Origin: Sphingomonas sp. TDK1
GTDB taxonomy: Bacteria > Pseudomonadota > Alphaproteobacteria > Sphingomonadales > Sphingomonadaceae
Assembly: GCF_001650735.1 (NCBI RefSeq)
Contig: NZ_LXVY01000048.1
Location: 310,001 to 374,000, forward strand
Length of the DNA: 64,000 bases
Direction of reading: 5' to 3'
In this document: positions 1-8,710 of the stretch, in pieces
Layout: each line of letters opens with the position of its first letter
How positions within the stretch are numbered: the stretch's first letter is position 1
Notes under the pieces: generated by a model
What the model was told of the DNA's origin: nothing
The model's database searches: none
The model's input: the letters and a program-made list of their open reading frames with translations, nothing else
Program-made: the position numbers and the translations under genes

Positions 1-216
1 ATTCTTCATCGTACCGGTCAACTCGACACGCGGCTTGGCGATGCTGATGCCGCCTGCTCCCTGGAGCAGATCGCCGAAATTAGGCTCGGACACGTCGCGC
101 GACTTGTAGCCGGGCGTCTCGCTGTTCGCGAGGTTCTGCGAAATGACCTGCTGCCGCTGCGACAGGTTCTGCATCCGCATCTGGATCGCGGAGAAGATCG
201 AAGGCATTTCGGACAT
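1..216 (-). CDS. flgB: Flagellar basal-body rod protein FlgB (partial)
   Basis: FlgB is a proximal rod subunit of the flagellar basal body. The reading frame runs leftwards from an ATG at 214-216 and leaves the window after 72 codons. The N-terminus has the rod/hook-family pattern QNLSQRQQVISQNLANSETPGY, read here as a QQVISQNLAN core followed by ETPGYKSRD. It starts only 3 bp after the stop of the FlaEY-like gene, so the two are probably co-transcribed. The C-terminal part and probably flgC and fliE lie outside the window. Confidence 0.9.
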   Translation of the reverse strand, partial: MSEMPSIFSAIQMRMQNLSQRQQVISQNLANSETPGYKSRDVSEPNFGDLLQGAGGISIAKPRVELTGTMKN

Positions 217-219
217 GGA

Positions 220-3018
220 TCAGAATCCTAAGGACGTGGGAATGCCGCCCGACAGTCGGGTGAGAGCGGCCTGGTAGTTTGCGAGCTGCGCCTTTTCGAT
301 CGACGTGTTGGTATTGCTGTTGCCGCCGGTGTTCTTGACACCATCGACCAGCGCCACCTTGGTATCGTCCCAGTAAAGCGAGCGATACGCGGTTTGCGTC
401 ATCGACAATGCGTCAGTGATCTTGGCGAGCGCGGCCTTGGCATTATCGAGGCTGGAAATGCTCAGCGCCTCGTTGAGGCCCAGGCTGAAATTGCCGCCCG
501 GGCGGACCTTCGGCGCGCTGGCGGAAAGCGTCGCCTGTGCGGCGATGCGCTGCGGTTCCATGCCGAGCTTCGACAGCGCATCGACGCCGTCCGCGCCGGC
601 GAGGATTTCGAGTTCGTGCCCGGCCTTCATCTGGATGCGCAGCGACTGCTTGCCGTTCACCGAGACGGCCGTCACGGTCCCCTTCGACCCGCCGATCATG
701 CTCTGGATGCGGTCGGCGATCGTTTTGAACGTGTCGTCCTTCTGGATCAGCACCTTCCGGACGCCGCCGTCATCGGCCTTGATCGAGAAATAGTCGCCAG
801 GGCGCAGCGCGGTCTGGGTGCCGACCTTGCTGGACACATCAGGATTGATCGTACCGCGGCCGAAGCCGAGCGCTGCGATGGCGTTGTCGCCGCCGACATC
901 CGCAGCGATGCGGACAGGTTCGGTACGCTGCAGCGCGGCGCCGAACTGGTTGGTATGCGCAATCGCGCCCGTGGTCGTGTCGATCCGCGAAACGAAACCG
1001 TCGACCGAGCCCTTCTTGGTGGCCGCAAGATCCCCCGTGGTGCGACCGCCGACGTAGAGATCGTTGCCGAGAAAGGCGATGCTGTCGACCTGATCGTCCT
1101 TCGCGGACCCGATATAGGTGGTGCTCGCGCCCGAGAGCGCGCTGTCGATCCGCGTGACGAACCCGTCGCGATCGCCGCTGGTGCTGTTCACCTGGCTGCC
1201 GGACAGCGCGGCGCGGGTCGCCCCGCCTACCACGACCGTCCCGTCGGGACCGACGGCGATTGCCCGCGCATCCGCCGTGCCGAGGCTGATGCTGCCGAGA
1301 CTGGTGCTGAGCGACGAGGCGCTCATCTTCTGCACGCTGGCGACACCGTTTGCCGACATCAGCGCGAGGAGATTGCCGTCCTTGTCCATGGCAAGCCCGT
1401 TGATCACGTCGGCCCCGCCGGTATCGATCACCCGCTTTTCGGCAATCTTCCCGGTGGCGTCCAGGCGGGCGATCACGGCGTCGCCGCCGTCCTTGTTGGA
1501 GACGCGGCCCGCGACGAAAACGGAGCCATCGGCACCGACCGTCACCGCCTTGCCGACATCGGCGCCGCCCGAGCGCAGCACCGTGGAGAATTTCTCGTCG
1601 CCATTGGCGGCATATTTGGCGACGACCATGTCACCATCGGTGCTCATGCCGTTATAGGCGCCGCTGACGGTGCCGGCGACGACGATGCTGCCATCAGACG
1701 CGACCTGGACCGACGCACCGCTGGACGTGCCCGCGGCGCCCAAGCTGCGCTGCCATACGACATTGCCCGCCCCGTCCATCTTGGTGAGGAACAGGTTGTT
1801 GTCGCCGTCGGAGACGTTGCTGCCGAGGTCACCCTTGGTGTTGCCGACGACATAGCTATAGCCCTGCGCGTCGGTGGTGATCGCCGCAGCATCGGTATTG
1901 GTGAAGACGTTGCTGGTCTTGGTCTGGTTGAAGACCGTCTTGCCGCTATTGTCCTTCGTCACCGTCACACCGGTGGCGATGGTTCGACCCGCCGCGACAT
2001 TCTGCGCGGTGGCGGCGCGATCAAGCGCCTGGATGCTGGCGAGGGTGACCTTGCTGCCGGCGCCGCCCGGATCGTTGAGGCGAAATACCTGCGTCGCGGT
2101 GGGCGCATCCAGCGACGTCTGACCGCTGGCGACGACCAGGGCATCCTTCGAGCCGATCTGGTCGATGCGGACCTTCTCGAGGCCGCCCGGGGAGTCGAGC
2201 ACGAGGTTCCACTTGCCGTCCGTGGCCTTGGCCTCGAAGCGCGCACCCCATTTGGTGACGGGATTGCCCTTGCTGTCCAGCTTCGTCGAGCCGTCGGCAT
2301 TGGTCACCACCGCCGAGCTGATCTGCGCATTGATCGACGCTGCCACCGAGGTGATCGTCGGCGGCTGCGGTCCGGTCGAAAGATCCACCGTGAAGGTCTG
2401 GCTGGTGACGCCCGTGCTCTTCGTGGTGCTGAGCGTCACGCTGAACTTCTCCGTGCCGGTAAGCCCGGGCAGCGGATCCGTGCTCTTCGACGTCAGCGGC
2501 TTGCCGGCGACTTCGAAGGAGTGGTCGGCCTTGATCTGCATCGACGTGGCGCTGGTCGAAGTCTTGTCGAACGCGAGGTTGACCTTGTCCGACGGCGCGC
2601 TGGCGAGATACTTCTGGAGGTCCGCCAGCCCCTTCTGGAAAGCCTTCTGATAGATCGCGCGCTGGCCGTCCGACGTGCCCTTGGCGTTCGCCGCCTCGGC
2701 CAGCACCCGCAGCTTGTCCAGCGCCTTGTACGCCGTGAAGCTGGTCTTCACGTCGTCGTTCAGGATGTTTCCCTGGCTGTCCTGGCTCTGCGGATCGATG
2801 ATGGTAGGTTTGGCGAGGATCGACGTCAGCTGGCTGGACGAGGAGGTGGCGGCCCTCGGATCCTTCCATGGCGGCGTGGTCGTGGGTGCCGTGAACTGCG
2901 CCTTGGCCACGCGCACGGCCTTGCTCTCGAAGGTAGGGGCGGCGAAGTTGGCAGAATTCAAGGCATTCTGCCCGGTGAGGATACTCAGTCCGATGAGATT
3001 TGCCGATAAATTAACCAT
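220..3018 (-). CDS. Large FlaEY-like protein with SBBP-type beta-propeller
   Basis: A 932-residue protein starting at an ATG at 3016-3018, preceded by GGAAGGGACGG as ribosome site. An upstream open frame continues to 4284 but runs antisense to fliG, so I reject it. Three regions are visible: an N-terminal part (about 1-310) that begins with flagellin-like text (LSILTGQNALNSA); a central region (about 385-670) of repeated blocks of the type DGSIVVAGTVSG, DGSVFVAGRVSN and DGTVVVGGATR, typical of SBBP seven-bladed propellers; and a C-terminal part resembling filament or hook-associated proteins, ending in LANYQAALTRLSG. Size, architecture and position before flgB fit the alphaproteobacterial FlaEY family, which affects filament assembly in Caulobacter. 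The exact role is inferred. No signal peptide is evident, consistent with flagellar type III export. Confidence 0.6.
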   Translation of the reverse strand: MVNLSANLIGLSILTGQNALNSANFAAPTFESKAVRVAKAQFTAPTTTPPWKDPRAATSSSSQLTSILAKPTIIDPQSQDSQGNILNDDVKTSFTAYKALDKLRVLAEAANAKGTSDGQRAIYQKAFQKGLADLQKYLASAPSDKVNLAFDKTSTSATSMQIKADHSFEVAGKPLTSKSTDPLPGLTGTEKFSVTLSTTKSTGVTSQTFTVDLSTGPQPPTITSVAASINAQISSAVVTNADGSTKLDSKGNPVTKWGARFEAKATDGKWNLVLDSPGGLEKVRIDQIGSKDALVVASGQTSLDAPTATQVFRLNDPGGAGSKVTLASIQALDRAATAQNVAAGRTIATGVTVTKDNSGKTVFNQTKTSNVFTNTDAAAITTDAQGYSYVVGNTKGDLGSNVSDGDNNLFLTKMDGAGNVVWQRSLGAAGTSSGASVQVASDGSIVVAGTVSGAYNGMSTDGDMVVAKYAANGDEKFSTVLRSGGADVGKAVTVGADGSVFVAGRVSNKDGGDAVIARLDATGKIAEKRVIDTGGADVINGLAMDKDGNLLALMSANGVASVQKMSASSLSTSLGSISLGTADARAIAVGPDGTVVVGGATRAALSGSQVNSTSGDRDGFVTRIDSALSGASTTYIGSAKDDQVDSIAFLGNDLYVGGRTTGDLAATKKGSVDGFVSRIDTTTGAIAHTNQFGAALQRTEPVRIAADVGGDNAIAALGFGRGTINPDVSSKVGTQTALRPGDYFSIKADDGGVRKVLIQKDDTFKTIADRIQSMIGGSKGTVTAVSVNGKQSLRIQMKAGHELEILAGADGVDALSKLGMEPQRIAAQATLSASAPKVRPGGNFSLGLNEALSISSLDNAKAALAKITDALSMTQTAYRSLYWDDTKVALVDGVKNTGGNSNTNTSIEKAQLANYQAALTRLSGGIPTSLGF

Positions 3019-3046
3019 GATCCGATCCGTCCCTTCCCCATTTGAA

Positions 3047-3059
3047 TCTATAATAGAGG
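3047..3059 (+). promoter_or_regulatory. YCTATAAN box before fliG
   Basis: TCTATAATAGAGG lies about 55 bp before the fliG start, in the gap between the divergent FlaEY-like gene and fliG. It is the first copy of a box found before many flagellar units in this window. No convincing -35 is seen 16-18 bp upstream. Confidence 0.5.
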
Positions 3060-3108
3060 AGAGCGCGGCCTTGCGGGTGCGCGCGGACCATTTTCTGCAG
3101 GGATGAGC

Positions 3109-4143
3109 ATGGCTTCTGTCGCCACGGTGGGTGAACCGCCAGAACTGAAGAAATTCTCCGGACCGCAGCGCGCGGCCGCGCTGATGCTCGCGCTCGGCAA
3201 GGAGCATGGCGCGCCGATCTGGGACCAGCTCTCCACCGACGAGATCAAGGAGCTCTCCTCCACCATCTCCAGCCTGGGCCGCATCCCCAGCGTCGTCGTC
3301 GAATATCTGCTCGTCCAGTTCACCGGCGAAGTGGCGAGCATGGCCTCGCTCCACGGCAGCTACGAAACCACCGAACGCCTGCTCGCCGGCATCCTGCCGA
3401 ACGACAAGGTGAAGGAGATCATGGAGGATATCCGTGGTCCCTCGGGCCGGACGATGTGGGACAAGCTGTCCAACGTTTCCGAAACGGTGCTGGCGGGTGC
3501 GCTGAAGCAGGAATATCCCCAGACCGTCGCCGTCATCCTCTCCAAGCTGCGTCCCGACCATGCCGCCCGCGTGCTGGCCGAGCTGCCGCGCGAGTTCGCC
3601 GTGGACGTTATCATGCGCATGCTGCGGATGGATACGGTGCAGAAGGAGGTCATCAACCAGGTCGAGCAGACGCTGAAGACCGAGTTCATGACCAACCTTT
3701 CCCGTTCGCAGAAGCGCGACCCGCACGAGAGCATGGCCGAGCTGTTCAACTCGCTCGACCGCTCGACCGAGGAAGCGATGCTCACCGCGCTCGACGCCAA
3801 GGCGCCGGAAAGCGCCGAACGCATCCGCGCGCTGATGTTCACCTTCGAGGACCTGTCCAACCTGCTGCCGCCGGCGATCGCATCGATCGTCCGCAATGCC
3901 GACAAGCGCGAGATGGCGCTGGCACTGAAGGGCGCACCGGATCAGCTGAAGCAGATGTTCTTCAACGCGATGACCGAGCGTGCCGCGAAGCTGATGCGCG
4001 AGGACATGGCCGGCATGGGCCCGGTCCGCGCCCGCGATTGCGAAGAGGCCCAGTCGAGCCTCGTCCGCCTGGCCAAGGACCTTGCCGATCGCGGCGAGAT
4101 CCTGCTGGTCGATCCCAAGTCCGACGACGCGATGATTATCTGA
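3109..4143 (+). CDS. fliG: Flagellar motor switch protein FliG
   Basis: FliG is the C-ring protein that contacts FliF at the inner membrane and MotA at the stator, and it transmits torque. The product is 344 residues, usual for the family. It has the N-terminal FliF-binding region (GPQRAAALMLALG), the middle-domain motif EYPQT (usual EHPQT), and the C-terminal torque helix with charged residues (MTERAAKLMREDM). An in-frame ATG at 3103 is also possible, but AGGG at 3099-3102 is better spaced for the ATG at 3109. fliH follows after 13 bp, giving a fliG-fliH operon transcribed away from the FlaEY-like gene. Confidence 0.95.
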   Translation: MASVATVGEPPELKKFSGPQRAAALMLALGKEHGAPIWDQLSTDEIKELSSTISSLGRIPSVVVEYLLVQFTGEVASMASLHGSYETTERLLAGILPNDKVKEIMEDIRGPSGRTMWDKLSNVSETVLAGALKQEYPQTVAVILSKLRPDHAARVLAELPREFAVDVIMRMLRMDTVQKEVINQVEQTLKTEFMTNLSRSQKRDPHESMAELFNSLDRSTEEAMLTALDAKAPESAERIRALMFTFEDLSNLLPPAIASIVRNADKREMALALKGAPDQLKQMFFNAMTERAAKLMREDMAGMGPVRARDCEEAQSSLVRLAKDLADRGEILLVDPKSDDAMII

Positions 4144-4156
4144 GGAGCATGGCAGC

Positions 4157-4804
4157 ATGAGCATCCATGTCGAACGTTTCGCCTTCGATCGTGTCTTTTC
4201 GGCCCCCGTGCCGGACAAGAAGCTGGTCGACGAGGACGCGCTGATCGAACTCGCCGCGCTGCGCGCCGAGATCGCGCTGCTCAAGGCCGATCAGCAGGCG
4301 GTGATCGATCGCGCGCGTGCCGAAGGCTATGAGGCGGGCCTCGCCCAGGCCCGGGCCGAGCGCGAAGTGGCGCTGCTGAGCGCGGTCGATGCGCTGCACG
4401 CCGGCATCGAGGTGATCGACGCCCAATTCACGGAAATCACCGAGCGGGTGACGAGCGAGGCCACGGAAGTCGCGCTTGCCGCCGCCGACCATATCGCCGC
4501 GCGCGCCATCGAGCGCGCGCCCGGCGAGGCGATCGATGCGGCGATCGGGCGGGTACTCGGCCAGGTCGCGCGCGGCACCGAGCTGCAGGTGCGCGTCCAC
4601 CCCGATCTGGTGGACGACATCGAAGCCAAGATCGCCGACCGCCAGTCCAAGGATCGCCGCAAGCTGAGCCTCACCGTCGCGCCGGATGCGACGCTGGCGC
4701 TGGGGGACGCGCTGATCAACTGGGACGAGGGTGGCCTGACGCTCAACGCGCAGCAGCGGCGCGACGCGGTGGCCGCCGAGCTGGAGAGCCTGCTGCTGCA
4801 CTGA
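4157..4804 (+). CDS. fliH: Flagellar assembly protein FliH
   Basis: FliH is the regulator of the FliI export ATPase. The product is 215 residues with a charged helical N-terminal half (ALRAEIALLKADQQAVIDRA, then EGYEAGLAQARAEREVALL), which gives the expected coiled coil, and a C-terminal domain with RVHPDLVDDIEAKI and a final GGLTLNAQQRRDAV segment typical of FliH/YscL proteins. It follows fliG closely. The partner fliI is 37 kb away in the flbT-fliI-fliJ operon rather than next to fliH. Confidence 0.88.
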   Translation: MSIHVERFAFDRVFSAPVPDKKLVDEDALIELAALRAEIALLKADQQAVIDRARAEGYEAGLAQARAEREVALLSAVDALHAGIEVIDAQFTEITERVTSEATEVALAAADHIAARAIERAPGEAIDAAIGRVLGQVARGTELQVRVHPDLVDDIEAKIADRQSKDRRKLSLTVAPDATLALGDALINWDEGGLTLNAQQRRDAVAAELESLLLH

Positions 4805-4815
4805 AACCGGCGAGC

Positions 4816-4840
4816 GGAACGGCCTTTCCCGCCGACGGTT
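4816..4840 (+). promoter_or_regulatory. Candidate EcfG-type general stress promoter
   Basis: GGAAC at 4816-4820 and GTT at 4838-4840 are separated by 17 bp, matching the alphaproteobacterial EcfG pattern (GGAAC, 16-18 bp, then GTT). It lies 33 bp before a catalase-like gene, a common kind of general-stress target. This is a pattern match only. Confidence 0.45.
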
Positions 4841-4843
4841 GAC

Positions 4844-4865
4844 CCCCTTCGAAACCGTGAAGGGG
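4844..4865 (+). promoter_or_regulatory. Hairpin covering the catalase-like gene ribosome site
   Basis: CCCCTTC at 4844-4850 pairs perfectly with GAAGGGG at 4859-4865 (loop GAAACCGT). The AGGGG half is the only Shine-Dalgarno-like sequence before the ATG at 4873, so the hairpin would mask the ribosome site. It could also act as a terminator for fliGH. Confidence 0.45.
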
Positions 4866-4872
4866 ATTTAAC

Positions 4873-5967
4873 ATGCCGCAGCCCGTTCGTTTTTCGCCCA
4901 GCGTCGAACAACCCCAGCCCGACGAGGCGGAGACGATCGCCGGACTGAAAGAACAGTTCCAGAAGATCCTCGACACGACCTCGCAGGATTACCGGCACGC
5001 CGTCCGATCGGTGCACGCCAAGGGCCATGGTGTTGCGCGCGGCACGTTCACGGTTGCGGAGAATCTGCCGCCCGAACTGGCGCAGGGCCTGTTCGCCACG
5101 CCCGGCCGCCATGAGGCGATCCTGCGCTTCTCCACCAATGCCGGCGACATTCTGGACGACTCCATCCGCCTGCCCCGCGGCGTCGCGCTGAAGGTGCTGG
5201 GCGTGGAGGGCGAGCGCCTTCCCGGTAGCGAAGGCGACACGACGCAGGACTTCGTGATGGTCAACGCACCGGCCTTCGCCGCGCCGGACGCGAAGAAGTT
5301 TCTCACCAACCTCAAGCTGTTGGCTTCCACCACCGACAAGGCGGAAGGCGCGAAGAAGCTGCTTTCCGCCGTGCTGCGCAGCTTCGAGGCGGCGCTGGAG
5401 GCGGTCGGCGGCAAGTCGGCGCTGCTCAGCACCTTGGGCGGCGCCAAGCCCGTCCACCCGCTGGGCGCGACCTATTACAGCCAGACGCCCTATCGCTATG
5501 GCGAGTACATCGCCAAGTTCCAGCTCGTACCCGTTTCCGGCATCAAGGACTTCGCCGACGAGACGATCAATGCCACCGGCCGCCCGGACGCGATCCGCGA
5601 AGCGGTGAACGAGTTGCTGTTGGAACAGGGCGGAACCTGGGAGCTCCGCGTGCAGCTGTGCACCGATCTCGAGGAAATGCCGGTCGAGGATGCCTCGGTC
5701 GTCTGGGACGAGGACGAAAGCCCCTATCGCACCGTCGCGACGCTGCAGGTCGAGCCGCAGGCGGGCTGGGTGCCTGGCGAAAGCGACCGGATCGAGGACC
5801 GGCTGTCCTTCGCGCCCTGGCACGGCCTTGCCGCGCACCAGCCGCTTGGCGGCGTCAACCGCGCGCGCAAGGAACCGTATAAATTCTCGGCAGACTATCG
5901 GGGCCGCTTCAACGGCTGCCCGATGCATGAGCCGCGGGTCCTGGACGATCTGACCGTAGAAGCCTGA
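4873..5967 (+). CDS. Catalase-family (SrpA-like) heme protein
   Basis: A 364-residue protein of the catalase-like superfamily that lacks the length of a full monofunctional catalase (about 480 or more). Recognisable blocks are VHAKGHGVARGTF around residue 50 (position of the distal histidine), LRFSTNAG, the DFVMVNAPAF block (position of the distal asparagine), and the C-terminal HQPLGGVNRARKEPY. No signal peptide is present, so a cytoplasmic location is likely. The family includes catalases and heme peroxidases, and the substrate cannot be read from sequence. A candidate EcfG promoter and an RNA hairpin precede it, which suggests stress control. It is not a flagellar gene although it sits between two flagellar operons. 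Confidence 0.85.
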   Translation: MPQPVRFSPSVEQPQPDEAETIAGLKEQFQKILDTTSQDYRHAVRSVHAKGHGVARGTFTVAENLPPELAQGLFATPGRHEAILRFSTNAGDILDDSIRLPRGVALKVLGVEGERLPGSEGDTTQDFVMVNAPAFAAPDAKKFLTNLKLLASTTDKAEGAKKLLSAVLRSFEAALEAVGGKSALLSTLGGAKPVHPLGATYYSQTPYRYGEYIAKFQLVPVSGIKDFADETINATGRPDAIREAVNELLLEQGGTWELRVQLCTDLEEMPVEDASVVWDEDESPYRTVATLQVEPQAGWVPGESDRIEDRLSFAPWHGLAAHQPLGGVNRARKEPYKFSADYRGRFNGCPMHEPRVLDDLTVEA

Positions 5968-5975
5968 AGGGCGGA

Positions 5976-6007
5976 GGCCGCTGCGAGGCGGCGGCCCCTT
6001 CCCTTTT
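5976..6007 (+). terminator. Probable terminator of catalase-like gene
   Basis: GGCCGC at 5976-5981 pairs with GCGGCC at 5991-5996, followed by a pyrimidine run CCTTCCCTTTT. It lies between convergent genes. Confidence 0.5.
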
Positions 6008-6015
6008 CCGCGCGA

Positions 6016-7599
6016 TCAGCCCCGATGCGGATCGCGCGGATGTCCCGGCGGAGGTCCTGGATGCGGCGCCTGCGGATGCGGCCGCGCCTGCTCTGCATGG
6101 GCCGCGGCCTGCGCACGCTGCTGCTGCGCCATCTGCACCCGCGCCTGCGCCTGGCGCTGTTTCGCCTGCGCGTGCTCAGCCTGCGTTTGGCGCGCGCGTG
6201 CGGCGGCCTGGGCCTGTTGCTGCGCCCGCTCTTCCATCGCCCGTTGCTGTGCCTGCTGGCGCTGGGCAGCCTGTGCCTGTGCGCGTTGCTGCGCCTGTTC
6301 GCGCTGGGCCATCTGCTGCATCTGCCGCTGCTCGGCCAGCTGCGCCGCATGCGCGCGCTGTGCAGCCGCCCGAGCCTGGGCTTGTTGCTGCGCCTGCGCC
6401 TGGCGCTCCGCCACCAGTTGGCGCGCCCGCTGCTGGTCTGCGGCCTGCTGGGCCTGCCGCCGTTCCGCCTGCTGACGCGCTTGCTGCTCCGCGAGCTGCC
6501 GCTGCATCGCCTGCTGGTTCGCACGCTGCTGCGCCTGCTGTTGCCAGATGCGCCGCTGCTCCGCCTGGGCCTGGGCCTGTTGCTGGGCACGCTGCTGTGC
6601 CTGGCGCTGTTCAGCCTGTCGCTGCGCCAGCTGCTGTGCCCGGATCTGCTGTTCCTGGCGTTGCGCCTCGGGCTGGCGATCACCGCCGAACCAGCTGGGC
6701 AACCAGCCGCGATGCGGCGGCGGCGCGGGCGGTATATAGGCCACAGGCTGGGGTGCGGGGGTGCGGAAACCCTGTTGCTGCCAGGCCGCAAAGCGCTGGG
6801 CGGCGAAGGCGCGCTGCTCGCGCTCCTGCTCCCAGGCGTTCCGCTCCTGCGCGGCATGGGCCTGCCGATAGGCTTGCCATTCCGCCTGCCGCGCCTGTGC
6901 CGCCGCCCACTCGGCGTTGGCGGCGGCGATCTCTGCGCGGCGTGCTGCCCAATTGGCCGCGACGACGCCGCGATGCTCGCGCGCTGCGGACAGACGATAG
7001 AGATACTCGGCGCGGTCGTAATAGCGCGAGGCGATATCGGCGCGGCCGACATAGGCCTCCGGCGGCAACAGGTCCCCGCCATCGTCATAGACCGCGACGA
7101 GATCGCCGCCGGAATAGGCGTAGCTGTAGTTGGGATCCCGCACGAGATAGGGCGTGTCGGCGCCCGGCTGATAGTAATAATAGCGATAGCCGCCGTCGAT
7201 CGGCTCGGCATAGCGCCGGTCGCCGACGCTGGTTTGCCACACCCAGGGCGATACGCGCCCATCGTCATAGGCATAGTCCGGCGGCGCATCGCCGATGGCG
7301 TTCGCGACGCCTTCCGCCCGATCCAGATAGGCATAGGCATCGCTGCGCCGTGCCACCTGCGCCACGCGCACACGGCCGGTCGCCGGCAGGGCCTGGGCGG
7401 GCGGCGCGGCGGCGAGGGACGTCGCCGCGCCCGGTTGCAGCGGCACTGCGGCAGGCAGCGCCGGCAGTGCGTCGACCATATTGCCCATCACGGCGTTCGC
7501 GGCGGCCTGATGCGCCGGGGTGCCGGGATTGCACCCCGCCAGTGCCAGGGCGAGCACATTTGTGCCGAGCATGGCGGGGCGTCTCCAAGGATCGGACAT
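6016..7599 (-). CDS. Glutamine/alanine-rich putative lipoprotein
   Basis: A 527-residue protein of unknown function. The start at 7597-7599 has GAGGAG in the ribosome position. The N-terminus ends in LALALAGC, a lipobox with the acceptor cysteine near residue 23, so lipid anchoring is likely. Residues about 80-220 are Tyr/Asp-rich with a compact domain (YAYLDRAEG, GYRYYYYQPG, YDDGGDLLPPEAYVG). The rest, about 220-510, is very low complexity with repeated Gln-Ala-Arg blocks expected to form a long helix or coiled coil, ending in a Pro/His-rich tail. The composition suggests a periplasmic spacer or envelope-binding rod. Proteins of this kind occur in sphingomonads as hypotheticals. It runs convergent to the catalase-like gene. 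Confidence 0.7.
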   Translation of the reverse strand: MSDPWRRPAMLGTNVLALALAGCNPGTPAHQAAANAVMGNMVDALPALPAAVPLQPGAATSLAAAPPAQALPATGRVRVAQVARRSDAYAYLDRAEGVANAIGDAPPDYAYDDGRVSPWVWQTSVGDRRYAEPIDGGYRYYYYQPGADTPYLVRDPNYSYAYSGGDLVAVYDDGGDLLPPEAYVGRADIASRYYDRAEYLYRLSAAREHRGVVAANWAARRAEIAAANAEWAAAQARQAEWQAYRQAHAAQERNAWEQEREQRAFAAQRFAAWQQQGFRTPAPQPVAYIPPAPPPHRGWLPSWFGGDRQPEAQRQEQQIRAQQLAQRQAEQRQAQQRAQQQAQAQAEQRRIWQQQAQQRANQQAMQRQLAEQQARQQAERRQAQQAADQQRARQLVAERQAQAQQQAQARAAAQRAHAAQLAEQRQMQQMAQREQAQQRAQAQAAQRQQAQQRAMEERAQQQAQAAARARQTQAEHAQAKQRQAQARVQMAQQQRAQAAAHAEQARPHPQAPHPGPPPGHPRDPHRG

Positions 7600-7729
7600 G
7601 GCAGCTCCTCACTTCCTGCCCCCTTGTCCCGCATTCTGCCGGATCTCGGCTGAACCGGGGCTGGCGCCGGCGTTCATCGGCCGTCAAACGTCCAACGCCC
7701 GTTTCGGATGCGGAAACGGGACGCGCGGA

Positions 7730-8503
7730 TCAGCCCGAAGCGAGGTGGCGCATCTGCGCACCGACGGTGCGGGGCGTGAGGCCACTGGCCAGCACCATGT
7801 CGAGCAGCGCCTCGTGCTGGCCGGCGGAGACCGTCCCGTCGCTCTCCGGCCCGTCGCCGACCTGATGGAACACCAGGATCGCCCAGCGCTGCTCGTGCCG
7901 CGCCAGCTGGAGATAGTTGAACACGTCCAGCGGCTCCGCGTCATAGCCGATCGCCAGTGCCTGGAGCCGGTAGGGGTGCCGCGTCACCCAGCCCGACGGA
8001 TTGGGCGGCCCCTCGCTGTTGCGGGCGCTGCGGATGCCGAGCCGTCGTAGCATCGCTTCGTATCGCGCCCGCTGCACATTGGGCGCGCCGGGGCCGAGAT
8101 TGGTGACGTCGCACGGATAGGCGAAATCCCGCGCCCGCGCCGGCCCTGCCACGCTGTCCAGCCAGGCCTCGAGCGGGGCGAATTCGCGAGCGGCATAGTC
8201 GCGTGCGGAAAGCGGGCCGATGTTGCACGGATGGTGCATGGTATGCGCGCCCAGTTCATGCCCGCGCGCCGGCAGCTTCTCCCAGTCGCCGACGCGATCG
8301 ACGATATTATCCCAGGTGACGTAGAAGGTGCCGCGCAGCCCCCGCCGCTCCAGCGCCGGGACCGCAACATCGAGGTGCGACGGCAGGCCGTCGTCATAGG
8401 TGAGGCTCACGGCACCGCCTGTGGCGGTTTCCGCATGTGCGGCGCGGGCGCCGAGGATCAGCGTCGCCAGCCCCGTCGCGAAGTGCCGCCTGTTCACCTG
8501 CAT
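7730..8503 (-). CDS. Exported polysaccharide deacetylase (NodB domain)
   Basis: A 257-residue carbohydrate esterase family 4-type protein that removes acyl groups from an N-acetylated glycan (peptidoglycan, chitin or exopolysaccharide; the substrate is unknown). The start at 8501-8503 is chosen because GGGAGA lies 4 bp before it. A longer frame reaches further upstream without support. A twin-Arg-like leader (NRRHFATGLATLILGARAAHA) suggests export by Tat. Motif 1 is SLTYDDG with the metal and catalytic Asp pair, and motif 2 is HTMHH with the two metal-binding histidines. FAYP and LVFHQVGDG follow. It is divergent from fliF. Confidence 0.85.
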   Translation of the reverse strand: MQVNRRHFATGLATLILGARAAHAETATGGAVSLTYDDGLPSHLDVAVPALERRGLRGTFYVTWDNIVDRVGDWEKLPARGHELGAHTMHHPCNIGPLSARDYAAREFAPLEAWLDSVAGPARARDFAYPCDVTNLGPGAPNVQRARYEAMLRRLGIRSARNSEGPPNPSGWVTRHPYRLQALAIGYDAEPLDVFNYLQLARHEQRWAILVFHQVGDGPESDGTVSAGQHEALLDMVLASGLTPRTVGAQMRHLASG

Positions 8504-8604
8504 GTCGTCTCCCATCGGGCCCGGAACGCGGCCGCGCTGCCTGTGGCCGCGAAAGACGGGCCTGGCAACCGTCCCGCGGCGGCTTCGCATCAACCGCTCG
8601 CGCG

Positions 8605-8639
8605 CTAGGCAAAAAATTCCCACCCGGCAGAAACTGCCG
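8605..8639 (+). promoter_or_regulatory. Two FlbD (ftr)-like boxes before fliF
   Basis: A weaker box CTAGGCAAAAAATTCCC at 8605-8621 is followed by a full inverted repeat GGCAGAAACTGCCG at 8626-8639. GGCA-N5-TGCC palindromes match the ftr element bound by Caulobacter FlbD. flbD itself is the third gene of the downstream operon, so autoregulation is likely. Confidence 0.6.
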
Positions 8640-8651
8640 CTCCGCCCCCTT

Positions 8652-8659
8652 CCTATAAG
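8652..8659 (+). promoter_or_regulatory. YCTATAAN box before fliF
   Basis: CCTATAAG at 8652-8659 is about 50 bp before the fliF start and 28 bp after the ftr-like palindrome begins. No -35 is visible. Confidence 0.45.
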
Positions 8660-8710
8660 ACTAAGCAACAAGGGGCATTCCGCGCCCCGTAGCTACTGCA
8701 TGGGGCGGCT

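Noticed and set aside
3001..3010. GCCGATAA resembling a sigma28 -10
   Set aside because: It lies inside the coding start of the FlaEY-like gene and has no TAAA -35 at the right distance.
3019..4284. Upstream extension of the large minus-strand frame across fliG-fliH
   Set aside because: It is antisense to clear fliG and fliH homologues, and the real start with a ribosome site is at 3018.
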